Shown here piece after piece: positions 8,270 to 17,403 of a stretch of DNA of 57,711 nucleotides; position 1 is the first letter of the stretch, and every line of letters begins with the position of its first letter. The stretch spans positions 1 to 57,711 of the forward strand of contig PXBG01000111.1 in the NCBI GenBank assembly GCA_003566995.1. Direction: 5' to 3'. Origin of the DNA: Syntrophobacteraceae bacterium. Lineage in GTDB: Bacteria > Desulfobacterota > Syntrophobacteria > Syntrophobacterales > Syntrophobacteraceae. Under the pieces are notes generated by a model that saw only the letters and a list, made by a program, of their open reading frames with translations, was not told the origin of the DNA and did no database searches. A program made the position numbers and the translations under genes.

Positions 8270-10825
8270 ATGTCTGAAGGAAACAGGGGTGAAGCTCATG
8301 GAGAGGCAGGGGCTTCCCTCTCCACCTTCGGAGGTGTCTTTGTCCCGAGCTTTCTGACCATCATCGGCATCATCTTTTTCATGCGTCTGGGCTACGTCAC
8401 GGGAGAGGCAGGCCTTTTGAATGCCCTTCTCATCATAGCCCTGGCCAATTCCATATCCATACTGACCAGTCTTTCCATGGCCGCCGTGGCCACCAACCTG
8501 CGGATCAAGGCGGGAGGCGTCTACTACATCATTTCACGGACTCTCGGCCCCATGTTCGGTGGCTCCATCGGCATCGTCCTCTACCTGGCCCAATCCGTGT
8601 CCATCGGTTTCTACTGCATCGGTTTCGGGGAACTCGTTGCCGGCCTGCTGCCCCATACTCCCATGGTGAACGTGCAGTCCGTGGCCGCTGCAGCCGTGCT
8701 TGCCCTCTTTGGCCTCGCACTGATCGGAGCGGACTGGTCCACACGATTCCAATACGTGGTCATTGTTCTGGTGACCCTGTCCATCGGTGCCTTTTTCTGG
8801 GGAGTGATCGATCGCTGGGATGCGTCCCTGCTGGCGCAAAACTGGGCCGCGCCGTCGGCGGGGCCCGGTTTCTGGATCATTTTCGCCATTTTCTTTCCCG
8901 CTGTCACGGGATTCACCCAAGGAGTCAACATGTCCGGTGATCTCAAAGATCCCGGCAAAAGCATACCCCTGGGCACTTTCATGGCCGTCGGCCTGACCAC
9001 GATGCTCTACATGGGCGGTGCAATAGGTTTCGCGGGCACCTTGCCCCTGGAGACCCTCCAGGCAGATTACACAGCCATGCAGAGGGTTTCACCCATTGCT
9101 TTCCTGGTGGACGCAGGAATCATCGCAGCCACCCTTTCCTCCGCCATGGCCTCCTTCCTGGGAGGGCCACGCATTCTTCAGTCCCTGGCAGCGGACAGGA
9201 TCTTTCCCTTTCTCCATGCCTTCCACAAAGGACACGGCTCCGCCAACAATCCCCGAAGGGCGGTACTGCTCTCCGCCCTCATCGCACTGGGCACCATCGG
9301 ATTGGGTGACCTGAACGTCATCGCTCCAGTGGTCACCATGTTTTTCATGGTGACCTACGGTTTGCTCAATTATGCCACCTACTATGAAGCCCGGTCCCAA
9401 AGTCCCATGTTCCGCCCGCGCTTCCGCTGGCACAGCCCCTCCACGAGCATGGCGGGGTGGATCGCCTGCTTCATCGCCATGATTGCCATAGACCTCACGG
9501 CGGGAATCCTGGCTGTGGCCGTGGTGGTGGCCATCTACAACTACCTGCAGCGGACCGTCGGCCCTTCCCGCTGGGCCGACAGCCGTCGTTCATACTACCT
9601 GCAGCGCCTTCGGGACAACCTTTTGGCAGCAGCCACCGAACCTCAGCATCCCCGGGACTGGAGACCACAGACCATTGTTTTTTCAGACGATCCTCACCGC
9701 AGAGAGAGGCTGGTACGCTTCGCTTCATGGATCAGCGGCAAAAGCGGCGCCATCACTGCGGTGCGCATCACGGAAGGCAACGAGGACCTCAAGGCCTTGC
9801 GAGACAAAATGCATGCGGAAAAAGAACTGCAAATGGATGTGGCCAAGTACAGTGACGAGGTTTTTTCCCTGGTGGTCACCGCCCGGGACATGGATCAAGC
9901 CTTTTTCACCATTCTTCAGTCCTTCGGCGTGGGGCCCCTGCGTGTGAACACCATCCTCGTCAACTGGATGGAAAAAATGAGCGTGGACTCGGAAGAAATC
10001 ATGCACCTGTTTTATGGACGCAATCTGCGCAAAGCTCACCGAATGGGCTGCAACATCATCATCTTCCATGCGGGTGTCAAGGAATGGGAGTCCCTGGTGA
10101 AGAGCCCCCCTCACGAGCGGCGACTGGACGTGTGGTGGAAAAATGACGCCACAAGCCGACTCATGCTGCTTCTCGCACATCTCATGAAACGCTCACCGGA
10201 GTGGGAAAATGCCACCCTGCGTGTGCTGAGCATTCCCGAAGAAGCGGGCGATTGCGGGGATGCGCAGTGCCTGGAGAAAATGCTCGAGGAGACACGCATC
10301 GACGCCCAATGTATCATCATCCCCGCAGCGGAATACAAAGGCATCGCCCACCACAGCCATGACGCTTCCCTGGTCTTCATACCCTTCAAGCTCATAGACA
10401 CGCGGGTTGCCGCTCACGACGGAGGGAAAATCCAGGATCTTCTGCCAGGCCTTCCGACAACGGCCATGGCCCTGGCCGCCGAGAGCATTGAACTCCATGC
10501 CGACCCCGAAGAGGGAACCGCTGCCACGGCTGCAGCCATTCGCGACAATTGTGCCCAGGCTGAAAAACGGGCTCAGGATGCGGAGAAGGATGCGGAACTT
10601 GCCGCACAGACGGCAAAGGAGAAAGAAGCCGCTCTTCAGGAAGCTGAAGCACAGAAAGCCGGTGAGGAGGAACTGAAACGCCTGAGGGACGAGGCGAAGG
10701 CTGCAAATGACGAAGCTCTTCGAACGGCAAAGCGCGCAGCCAAGGCAGCTGTTCTTTTGAAGCATGCCCTGCAGGAGTTGAAAGAGCTTGAGGAAAAGGA
10801 AGGGGGGGCGAGCACAACATCCTGA
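8270..10825 (+). CDS. SLC12-type (cation-chloride cotransporter / amino acid permease) membrane transporter
   Basis: 851 residues. After a short soluble N-terminus, residues ~20-430 carry about 12 transmembrane segments starting with FGGVFVPSFLTIIGIIFFMR, the hallmark first helix of the SLC12/APC superfamily; FPAVTGFTQGVNMSGDLKDP is also diagnostic. Residues ~440-740 form a soluble SLC12-like C-terminal domain. The last ~110 residues are Ala/Glu/Lys-rich and strongly predicted coiled coil (AEKRAQDAEKDAELAAQTAK), an unusual tail. The start at 8270 is supported by GAAGGAG; another ATG 30 bases upstream has a weaker site. It probably moves K+/Na+ with Cl- or amino acids; the substrate cannot be told from sequence. 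Confidence 0.85.
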   Translation: MSEGNRGEAHGEAGASLSTFGGVFVPSFLTIIGIIFFMRLGYVTGEAGLLNALLIIALANSISILTSLSMAAVATNLRIKAGGVYYIISRTLGPMFGGSIGIVLYLAQSVSIGFYCIGFGELVAGLLPHTPMVNVQSVAAAAVLALFGLALIGADWSTRFQYVVIVLVTLSIGAFFWGVIDRWDASLLAQNWAAPSAGPGFWIIFAIFFPAVTGFTQGVNMSGDLKDPGKSIPLGTFMAVGLTTMLYMGGAIGFAGTLPLETLQADYTAMQRVSPIAFLVDAGIIAATLSSAMASFLGGPRILQSLAADRIFPFLHAFHKGHGSANNPRRAVLLSALIALGTIGLGDLNVIAPVVTMFFMVTYGLLNYATYYEARSQSPMFRPRFRWHSPSTSMAGWIACFIAMIAIDLTAGILAVAVVVAIYNYLQRTVGPSRWADSRRSYYLQRLRDNLLAAATEPQHPRDWRPQTIVFSDDPHRRERLVRFASWISGKSGAITAVRITEGNEDLKALRDKMHAEKELQMDVAKYSDEVFSLVVTARDMDQAFFTILQSFGVGPLRVNTILVNWMEKMSVDSEEIMHLFYGRNLRKAHRMGCNIIIFHAGVKEWESLVKSPPHERRLDVWWKNDATSRLMLLLAHLMKRSPEWENATLRVLSIPEEAGDCGDAQCLEKMLEETRIDAQCIIIPAAEYKGIAHHSHDASLVFIPFKLIDTRVAAHDGGKIQDLLPGLPTTAMALAAESIELHADPEEGTAATAAAIRDNCAQAEKRAQDAEKDAELAAQTAKEKEAALQEAEAQKAGEEELKRLRDEAKAANDEALRTAKRAAKAAVLLKHALQELKELEEKEGGASTTS

Positions 10826-10887
10826 AATAAGATGCCATACTTTCCTGATTTTTTTAAAATGAGCCGAACAAGGGAGTTCCCGTCCCA

Positions 10888-11367
10888 ATGAAACGAAGCT
10901 GGAAACAACGGATGGCCTTCGCTCATCACCTTCGCACGTCCATGTTCCTTCCCCTCTCTCCACAGGAAGTTTTCAACTTTTTCGCCCATGCGGAAAACCT
11001 GGAGCGCATCACGCCTCCCGAACTTTCCTTTCACGTGACCACTCCCACTCCCGTGATCATGCAGGAGGGAACCCTCATAGATTACCGGCTGAAACTCTTC
11101 CGCATTCCATTCGGGTGGCAGACGGTCATCTCGCGCTGGAATCCTCCCCACCTCTTCGTGGACGAACAACTGCGCGGTCCTTACGCGGCCTGGGTTCACA
11201 CACACCGCTTTCAAGAACGATCCGGCGGCACCATCGTTTCTGACGAGGTGTGCTATCAACTGCCCTTTTCGCCCTTGGGAGAAATCGCCTTTCCTCTCGT
11301 GCGCCTGCAACTGCACAGGATTTTTCAATTCAGGCAGAAAGCCATCGAAAAAATCCTTCTTTCATGA
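10888..11367 (+). CDS. SRPBCC (START/cyclase-like) family protein
   Basis: 159 residues. FLPLSPQEVFNFFAHAENLERITPPELSF is the standard opening of an SRPBCC ligand-binding fold, followed by a beta-rich stretch (IDYRLKLFRIPFGWQTVISRW, FVDEQLRGPYAAWVHTHRF) and a C-terminal helix. Close relatives occur as stand-alone proteins or fused to sugar-nucleotide epimerases; a ligand is not known. It lies 62 bases after the SLC12-type gene and is convergent with the ABC ATPase gene. Confidence 0.75.
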   Translation: MKRSWKQRMAFAHHLRTSMFLPLSPQEVFNFFAHAENLERITPPELSFHVTTPTPVIMQEGTLIDYRLKLFRIPFGWQTVISRWNPPHLFVDEQLRGPYAAWVHTHRFQERSGGTIVSDEVCYQLPFSPLGEIAFPLVRLQLHRIFQFRQKAIEKILLS

Positions 11368-11449
11368 AGAAACTTCGCTGCGATCCCCATTTCAGTCCAC
11401 AGTTTTTCATGAAATGGCCAAAGGACTCTCCACTTTCTTCTCACCCCGA

Positions 11450-12214
11450 TCAAAGAGCCTCGCTCCTGGGGACGACAACAGTGTGACCCCGGTGCGAGAG
11501 GAGGTCCACGGGAACGCCATAAACTTCCTCAACCATATGGGAAGTGAGCTCCTTTTTGGGACCACTCCAATACACTTTCCCCTGCCTGATGAACAGGAGC
11601 GAATCGGAAAAGCGCAGGGCCATGTTCAAATCATGCATGGTCATCACGGCGGCCAAACGGTGTTGCCGCACCACCAGGCAAAGCATGCGCAAAATTTCCA
11701 TCTGGTTTTTGAGGTCCAGGCTGCTGGTGGGTTCATCCAGCAAAAGCACGGAGGGTTCCTGCACCAAAGCCCGGGCAATACAAACCTTTTGAAGCTCTCC
11801 GCCGCTCATTTCATCCAGGTGGCGCAGGGCCAGGTGTTCCAGTCCCAGCTGTTTGAGAGCCCCGTCCACCATGCGCAGGTCATTCCCGGAAACTTTCCAT
11901 CCCAGATGAGGCTTACGCCCCAGGAGCACGGCATCAAAGGCCGTCATGCGGCCGGCATCGTTGCGTTGCGCCACATATCCCAGCCGTCTGGCGATTTCTC
12001 CCGCCTCCATTCGAAACACGTCGGCGTTTTCCACCATGACCGTGCCGGTCCTTGGCTTGAGCACGGCATTTATGCAGCGCAGCAGAGTGGTTTTGCCCAC
12101 ACCGTTGGGACCCAGTATGGTGAGAACCTGCCCCCGATCCACATTCAAACCAAGGCCCTCGAGGACAGAACGCCCCTTGTAATCCACGTGAATGTCGTTG
12201 ATGGAAAGGATCAT
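11450..12214 (-). CDS. ABC transporter ATP-binding protein, iron/B12-family importer
   Basis: 254 residues. Walker A is GPNGVGKTT (~35), the signature is MSGGELQKVCIARA, Walker B is VLLLDEPTSSLD and the switch His is in TMHDLNMA. It belongs to the FecE/BtuD/FhuC class of type II importers. The ATG at 12214 overlaps the permease stop by four bases, a sign of translational coupling; the frame stays open upstream only because it runs antisense-free through the permease gene. Last gene of the uptake operon that starts with the TonB receptor. Confidence 0.92.
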   Translation of the reverse strand: MILSINDIHVDYKGRSVLEGLGLNVDRGQVLTILGPNGVGKTTLLRCINAVLKPRTGTVMVENADVFRMEAGEIARRLGYVAQRNDAGRMTAFDAVLLGRKPHLGWKVSGNDLRMVDGALKQLGLEHLALRHLDEMSGGELQKVCIARALVQEPSVLLLDEPTSSLDLKNQMEILRMLCLVVRQHRLAAVMTMHDLNMALRFSDSLLFIRQGKVYWSGPKKELTSHMVEEVYGVPVDLLSHRGHTVVVPRSEAL

Positions 12215-13284
12215 GGGCTGCGCCTTCGAATCAAAAGATAAAGAAAGGTGGGTGCCCCCAGAAATGCAGTGAGAATGGCCACGGGGAGAACCCTGGGTGC
12301 GAGCATCAACCTGGCAGCCGTATCCGCAGCCAGCAAGAGGCAGGCGCCGGCCAGTGCCGACGCGGGCAGCAGAAAACGGTGATCGTCCCCGATGATACGC
12401 CGCACCATGTGGGGACATATGAGGCCCACAAAACCTATGATGCCCAGGAAACTCACGATGACCGCCGTGACAAAAGAGGCCACGAGCATTCCCCAGAGCC
12501 TCACCCACTCCACCCTCACACCCAGCCCCCGGGCCGTTTCATCCCCTGCGTCGATGGCATTGTAGTTCCATCGGTTCATGACGAAAAACAACAGGGCGGC
12601 CATGACTGTGAGGGACATGAAACCCACTTCCGGCCACCCCGCACGGCTCACATCGCCGAAAGCCCAGAAAACCATGTTTGCCAATTGAACATCATCGGCG
12701 ATGTATTGCAGAAACATGGTTCCCGCAGAGAAAAGTGAACCCAGAGCCACACCGCTCAGAACCATCACTTCGGGGCTGGCGCCCCGTATACGTGCAATGG
12801 CGATGATGACGAGGGACGCTGCCATGCAGGCCACGAAAGCGGACAAGGTGGTCAGGTAGGGATTGGCGATACCGAGCGCACTGGCCTGAGTGCTCTGCAT
12901 GGTTCCCGTACCCAGAAGCATTATGGCAAAAGCCGCACCACATGCTCCTGCCTGGGAGATGCCCAGGGTGAAAGGGGAACCCAGGGGATTTCGCAGAATG
13001 GACTGCATGGCCGCTCCTGCAACAGCCAGCCCGGCTCCTGCCAGCATGGCGGCCAGGGCATGAGGCAGGCGAATGCTGCGGATGATGATCTCCGCGCGCG
13101 CATCCTGGCCAAGGCCCAGAAATGAAAGGAGGACCTCTCCCGCGGGAATGCGCACCGTTCCCAGGGAAACGGCGGCAATCAACAGAAAACAGGCCAGCAG
13201 AGTCAGCACAACGAGGAAAAAAGCCTTGCGCCCTACGTAGGCTCTGTATTCTGCAGGAATTTGACCGTGATCAAAATGAGACAT
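12211..13284 (-). CDS. FecCD-family ABC transporter permease
   Basis: 357 residues with about ten transmembrane helices. After the first helix it carries GEVLLSFLGLG and GAAMQSILRNPLGSPFTLGI, hallmark sequences of BtuC/FecCD permeases, and GFVGLICPHMVRRIIGDDHR, the cytoplasmic coupling region. It forms the membrane channel that passes the ligand delivered by the substrate-binding protein. It lies 66 bases after the methyltransferase gene and overlaps the ATPase gene. Iron-chelate, cobalamin, haem or molybdate/tungstate importers all share this fold, so the substrate is open. Confidence 0.93.
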   Translation of the reverse strand: MSHFDHGQIPAEYRAYVGRKAFFLVVLTLLACFLLIAAVSLGTVRIPAGEVLLSFLGLGQDARAEIIIRSIRLPHALAAMLAGAGLAVAGAAMQSILRNPLGSPFTLGISQAGACGAAFAIMLLGTGTMQSTQASALGIANPYLTTLSAFVACMAASLVIIAIARIRGASPEVMVLSGVALGSLFSAGTMFLQYIADDVQLANMVFWAFGDVSRAGWPEVGFMSLTVMAALLFFVMNRWNYNAIDAGDETARGLGVRVEWVRLWGMLVASFVTAVIVSFLGIIGFVGLICPHMVRRIIGDDHRFLLPASALAGACLLLAADTAARLMLAPRVLPVAILTAFLGAPTFLYLLIRRRSP

Positions 13285-13350
13285 GCCGCTGGATAGTTCG
13301 CTCGGTATATTGGCAAGGAAAAGGAACAGTGCGCCGGAAGATTGAGACCC

Positions 13351-13986
13351 TTACAGCCCCTGGATTTTTTGGGCCACGATCAAATAGCGATCGCTCCGGT
13401 CCTCAATTTTCGGAACACGAAAGCGGAACTTCTTCAACATTTCCTTCATGGCCCGGGTGGACGGCATGATGTCCTGGGCGACAGCTGTTCCCGCCTTTCT
13501 GTGATGATCGTTGATCTGACCGATCCCCATCAAGTGAAAGATGACCAGGAAGCCATTGGGCTTGAGGCAATGGCTCATGATTCTCAAAGCCGTTTCCTTG
13601 CAGTCAAAATGGGGAAAAACCTGGTGACAGAAAACCAGGTCCACCATGGAAACGGGAAAAGAGCAGGATTCGAGGGAAGCGCAGAACAGCCGGACGCTCT
13701 CTCTTCTGCCCAGTCTGCTCCTGGCCTTTTGAATCATCTTCTGGCTGATGTCCATGGCCAGGACCATTCCCTCTGGACCAACCTTCTCCGCCAGGATTTC
13801 CGTCAAACGCCCGGCACCGCACCCTGGCTCGAGAACAGTGCAATTGCACAGGGAAGGCAGTCCCTCAAAAACCTCCTGGATTTTGATTCTGTCACTCTCC
13901 GTGTAACTGGAAACCGCCCAGTGAGCGTCCGCCTGCGCATCAAAAAAAGCAGCTTTGGCCGCGTTGCATTCGCTTTGTTCTTTCAT
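13351..13986 (-). CDS. class I SAM-dependent methyltransferase inside the uptake operon
   Basis: 211 residues. Motif I is VLEPGCGAGRLTE (~50), the acidic loop is MVLAMDISQKMI, and the post-motifs are DLVFCHQVFPHFD and LKPNGFLVIFHLMG, all typical of small-molecule methyltransferases. The ATG at 13986 has GGGAG nine bases upstream; TTG at 13992 is possible. It begins 24 bases after the substrate-binding protein gene and is followed by the permease, so it is an integral part of the operon. Methyltransferases are not normal parts of TonB/ABC uptake systems; it may modify the imported chelator or detoxify a metal(loid), which is inference. Confidence 0.85.
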   Translation of the reverse strand: MKEQSECNAAKAAFFDAQADAHWAVSSYTESDRIKIQEVFEGLPSLCNCTVLEPGCGAGRLTEILAEKVGPEGMVLAMDISQKMIQKARSRLGRRESVRLFCASLESCSFPVSMVDLVFCHQVFPHFDCKETALRIMSHCLKPNGFLVIFHLMGIGQINDHHRKAGTAVAQDIMPSTRAMKEMLKKFRFRVPKIEDRSDRYLIVAQKIQGL

Positions 13987-14010
13987 GGACAAGGACTCCC
14001 TAAAAAAATA

Positions 14011-15102
14011 CTACTGTATGAAAGGGGGTAAAGCGCCTATAGGGCCATAATCCTTTTCCATTTCTTCATGAACCGGTTTACCCACAAGAAATTCATAGAT
14101 TTCATCCCCTTTGTCTTCCAGCACCACATCCTCAAACGCATCCCCGTGCAAGACCTTTCCGATGGCATAGCCGTTGACCAAGGCTGTATCGATGTTTGTC
14201 AAATACCAGTTATAGGGATGCAAAATATGAACGTGCCCCTTTTCAAAGGCCCTCAAAGCATTGAATATTTGAGGACGTCTTTCGTAGCCCTGCTGAACCA
14301 GGTGAATTCCCCCGCCATCCAGAAAAATGATGTCCGGGTCCAGGCCCAGCAGAGTCTCCATATGGGTCAGGATGTGACCCTTCGCAGACGTTTGCATCTC
14401 CCTGGCAGCGTTTGCCGCCTGAACCCAATCAAAGGGAGGGTAGTTCTGATCGGTGCTTTCCAGGCCCAAAGAACCGCGGAAGCCCAGTCCTCCCACGTAG
14501 ACACGCGGCTTTGGCTCCTTTTGGTCACCCCCGGACCTGCGTCTCAAATCTTCCCGGGCAGACCCAATGAAAGCCTCCACCTTTCGGGCCCTTTCCTCCC
14601 GGTCCAGCACCTGCCCCGCAAGGTTCAAAGATTGAAAGAATGTGTCGTCAAAGCTGGCAAATGGACCATAGCTCAGAACGATGACGGGAATCCTCAGGCT
14701 CTTTTGGACTTCCTCGGCCAGGGAGGCATCCATGTAGCTCACAAAAATGACCTGAGGATTCAAGCTCAGCATCAGTTCCAGGTTTGGTTTCTGGTTGATG
14801 CTGGCCGGCCCTCCCGGCCCCCCGGAGGGCAAATCGTGCAAGCGGGGCTGCGCCAGCCAGTACGGACGGCCTCGGGGATTCAGCTTTTCCAGGTCCTCCA
14901 CCGCCACCACCTTGTCACAGGCTTGCAAATAAACCACGATCCTCAATGTCCCCGGCCCCAGGCAGACAATTCTTTCCGGACTTTGAGGAACCTCAACAAG
15001 TCTTCCGGATATGTCCGTGACCATGACTGATTTTCCGGAAGCCGGTGCAGCCAAAAAAAGAGCCACGCACAAGGACATCGCTGTGCAAAATCCACGGAGC
15101 AT
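14011..15102 (-). CDS. periplasmic substrate-binding protein of an iron/B12/oxyanion-type ABC importer
   Basis: 363 residues. A signal peptide (MLRGFCTAMSLCVALFLAAP, cleavage near ASGKS) is followed by TDISGRLVEVPQSPERIVCL, the usual first strand of cluster A-II/PeripBP_2 proteins. RIVVYLQACDKVVAVEDLE and LELMLSLNPQVIFVSY are the next family landmarks. AAAGGAAG precedes ATG 15102; an upstream in-frame start is less likely. The long C-terminal part, including HPYNWYLTNIDTALVNGYAIG, matches a group often annotated as iron transport in anaerobes. It starts 43 bases after the TonB receptor gene. Confidence 0.9.
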   Translation of the reverse strand: MLRGFCTAMSLCVALFLAAPASGKSVMVTDISGRLVEVPQSPERIVCLGPGTLRIVVYLQACDKVVAVEDLEKLNPRGRPYWLAQPRLHDLPSGGPGGPASINQKPNLELMLSLNPQVIFVSYMDASLAEEVQKSLRIPVIVLSYGPFASFDDTFFQSLNLAGQVLDREERARKVEAFIGSAREDLRRRSGGDQKEPKPRVYVGGLGFRGSLGLESTDQNYPPFDWVQAANAAREMQTSAKGHILTHMETLLGLDPDIIFLDGGGIHLVQQGYERRPQIFNALRAFEKGHVHILHPYNWYLTNIDTALVNGYAIGKVLHGDAFEDVVLEDKGDEIYEFLVGKPVHEEMEKDYGPIGALPPFIQ

Positions 15103-15145
15103 GTGAACTTCCTTTCCGACCAACAAACCCTCCCTGTGAAACGCG

Positions 15146-17077
15146 TCAAAACCTCATGCTCACACCTGCCATCCCATTGATTCCCGGCATGGGATAGCCA
15201 GGGCGGTATTCGTAATTCACATCGGTCAGGTTTTCTCCCGCCACGAAGAGTTCCACGTCCAGTTTTTGTGGCCCAAGAGTGAAAAAGTAACTCAGTTTAC
15301 CATTCAAAAGATAATGGCTGCCCACTTTTGTGTCGCCCGCGGCTCCATCCCGCCGGGCCTGCGGGTTGACGTACATGCTGGAAACATACTGCCCGTCCAT
15401 GCTCAGCAGAAAATCTTCCATGAACCGCCAGTTCAACCCGGCGCTGAATGTGGTATCAGGGGCATAGGGCAGGTCGCTCGGCCTGGCATCCAAAAAGGTC
15501 ACTCCCGCAAAAAGGGAGAGGCTCCGAGTGGGATCATAGGCCAAAGTGGCTTCTATTCCCTGAGTGCGGTAGTCACCGATGTTGGAATACACGGGTGGAA
15601 AAGGAGGAGGAGGGTCAATCACGTAGCGGTTCTTCCCCTCGTCCCGGAAAAAGACCAGCTCAGCCCTCAGGGTTTCCCAGGTGTGGCTGATGCCCACTTC
15701 GAAATGGTCCATGGTTTCCGCTTTCAGATTTTTCCATGACTCTCCCAAAGCGGGTATGGAGCGTTCCGAGAGATAGACAACCTCATTCCCGGGGTAGATC
15801 ACCCCTCTGGAATACCCGAAATGGGCTTGTGTGTTTTTGTATCCCAGCACGATTCCACCGAAAGGTGCATTTTCAGAGGAAAAGCTATTGTGGTGGTAAC
15901 GCCGAAGGCCTGCGGAAGGAATGGCGTACAAACCATACTCGTCACCAATGAACTGACTGAAACCTGCATAGGGGGATGTGATCCTCTGGGTGTGCCCATC
16001 CCATTTGTCGTCTGCGGCTCCCCCTTCTCCTTTGATGACATCGTGATCCAGTCCCAAGAGGAGTTCGCCACCCTGCCAGGGGTTGAACTCTTCCCTTGCT
16101 CTCACCCCATAGAACGTGAACTCCCATGTGGAGTCCGGCCTTCCATCGGGCCTTTTCAGCTGCTGGCCTTCACCCCTGTTGGAGTAAACCTGGACGCTCC
16201 CCCGCGCTCTGCCGTAATCATGCTCCAGCTTGATGGAGCCCATCAAAGCTTCGGTTCCATATTTTCCGTCTCTGTCCAGAGGATCCCCACCTTTTTCACC
16301 AGGGTCCCACGCATGGTTGTCCGTATACAAGCCAAATGCGGACGCGCGCCAGTTTTCTCCCAGATTCCTGCCAACCCTTCCGAAATAATTGGTCAGTTGA
16401 CCGTCGGATTTCTCCCGGTGTCCGCTGGACTTCCTGAAGCTCTGACCCAGGTAGTAATCGGTGCCTCCCACTTTGCCCGCATGTTCTGCCCTCTGAATGA
16501 TCGTGTCAAAACTGCCCCCTGCCACATGCAGGCTGGTCTCAAAGCCATCATCCATTTTCCGTTTGGGCACGATGTTGATCGCTCCAAAGGCATTTCCAAA
16601 CCGTTGAGGCTGAGGACTCTTGAAGACTTCGATGGCCGCGGCGGTGTCCACAGAGAGCAGATCGAGAAGAGGGTGGTTCCACAGACCCATGTACATGGGC
16701 ACGCCATCGATGAAGGTTTTGATTTCGGACCCGGGCCTGCTCGATCCCATTCCCCGGATGAAGACACCGCCTCCCTGAGCCCCCCCGTGCGAGCCGATGT
16801 GGTTGTACCTGGAGATGTTCACTCCCGGAGTACGCCGCAAAGCGGTCGCCAGATCCTGCGCGTTGAGATTCCTTATCTGCTCCTCCGTGACAATGGTGGA
16901 AGTGGCTCCGAAAGAATCCACCACATTGCCTTGGATGATGGGCGTGGATGTGACCACGATCCCCTCCAGTTCATGGGCAGCCACAGGCATTTCCTCTGCC
17001 TTGGCAGGAAATGCGCTGGCAAACAGCCACAATGCGAAAAAAAACGTTCCGGCAGCCACCCTGAATTTTCCGTTCAT
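15146..17077 (-). CDS. TonB-dependent outer-membrane receptor
   Basis: 643 residues. Signal peptide ~1-27 (FFFALWLFASAFPAKAEE), then a TonB-box-like HELEGIVVTSTPI, a plug domain (~45-155, DLATALRRTPGVNISRYN, GVFIRGMGSSRPG, NAFGAINIVPKR) and a 22-strand barrel ending in the C-terminal Phe typical of outer-membrane porins. It would take up a scarce chelated nutrient from outside the cell, powered by TonB-ExbBD encoded elsewhere. A GAGAGGGGG site precedes ATG 17077. It is the first gene of the five-gene operon reading down to 11450 and follows a long structured leader. Confidence 0.95.
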   Translation of the reverse strand: MNGKFRVAAGTFFFALWLFASAFPAKAEEMPVAAHELEGIVVTSTPIIQGNVVDSFGATSTIVTEEQIRNLNAQDLATALRRTPGVNISRYNHIGSHGGAQGGGVFIRGMGSSRPGSEIKTFIDGVPMYMGLWNHPLLDLLSVDTAAAIEVFKSPQPQRFGNAFGAINIVPKRKMDDGFETSLHVAGGSFDTIIQRAEHAGKVGGTDYYLGQSFRKSSGHREKSDGQLTNYFGRVGRNLGENWRASAFGLYTDNHAWDPGEKGGDPLDRDGKYGTEALMGSIKLEHDYGRARGSVQVYSNRGEGQQLKRPDGRPDSTWEFTFYGVRAREEFNPWQGGELLLGLDHDVIKGEGGAADDKWDGHTQRITSPYAGFSQFIGDEYGLYAIPSAGLRRYHHNSFSSENAPFGGIVLGYKNTQAHFGYSRGVIYPGNEVVYLSERSIPALGESWKNLKAETMDHFEVGISHTWETLRAELVFFRDEGKNRYVIDPPPPFPPVYSNIGDYRTQGIEATLAYDPTRSLSLFAGVTFLDARPSDLPYAPDTTFSAGLNWRFMEDFLLSMDGQYVSSMYVNPQARRDGAAGDTKVGSHYLLNGKLSYFFTLGPQKLDVELFVAGENLTDVNYEYRPGYPMPGINGMAGVSMRF

Positions 17078-17213
17078 CTCAGCCCCCTCTCCCCTTCGGA
17101 ATTTCAAACATGACCCACTGAACCACAGGCCCCGGCCATGCACGCCCCATGCTCTCCAGAATCAAGCGCACGGGCAACGTTCACAACATCCAACCGCTTC
17201 CCCTCTCCTCCAC

Positions 17214-17267
17214 AAAAAAAGCCACGAGGCACACATCTCCCTTCATGAAGATGGCAGCCTTCGTGGC
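17214..17267 (-). terminator. intrinsic terminator / possible attenuator upstream of the TonB receptor
   Basis: On the minus strand GCCACGA(A)GGC and GCCTCGTGGC pair, with an inner CATCT/AGATG stem, directly followed by seven T. It ends 137 bases before the TonB receptor ATG. Either it stops transcription from the ADP-ribosylglycohydrolase gene (stop at 17478), or it is the expression platform of a leader regulator for the uptake operon; the candidate promoter at 17404-17432 favours the second reading. Confidence 0.7.
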
Positions 17268-17397
17268 CTGAAATTCATCATGGGAACCCCCCTGCGGGAG
17301 TTTCCCCTTTTCCACACCAAACGCCTCTGCCTTTTTGAGGCAGAAGGATTTGGCAGTGCGTGCATGGGCAACTTCTGTCACCCGCTTGAATCAATCG
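17268..17397 (-). promoter_or_regulatory. structured 5' leader, candidate riboswitch aptamer of the uptake operon
   Basis: Between the candidate promoter and the terminator lie three successive strong stems on the minus strand: 17366-17383 (GGGTGAC/GTTGCCC, tetraloop AGAA), 17317-17353 (CCAAA/TTTGG around TCTGCCT/AGGCAGA) and 17282-17306 (GGGAA/TTCCC around CTCCC/GGGGG). This is the size and layout of a transcription-attenuating riboswitch. I do not see the cobalamin B12 box or a thiamine box; a molybdenum/tungsten-cofactor-type aptamer is conceivable but not shown. The full gene-free interval is 17078-17477. Confidence 0.4.
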
Positions 17398-17403
17398 AAC
17401 AGC

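Noticed and set aside
15821-17113. Long plus-strand open frame (430 codons) opposite the TonB receptor gene
   Set aside because: It is antisense to a gene with clear TonB-receptor motifs and has no recognisable domains or ribosome site; GC-rich codon bias creates such shadow frames.
17078-17400. Cobalamin riboswitch before the TonB receptor
   Set aside because: The conserved B12-box and the core GCCACTG element are not visible on the minus strand; a different leader type is more likely.
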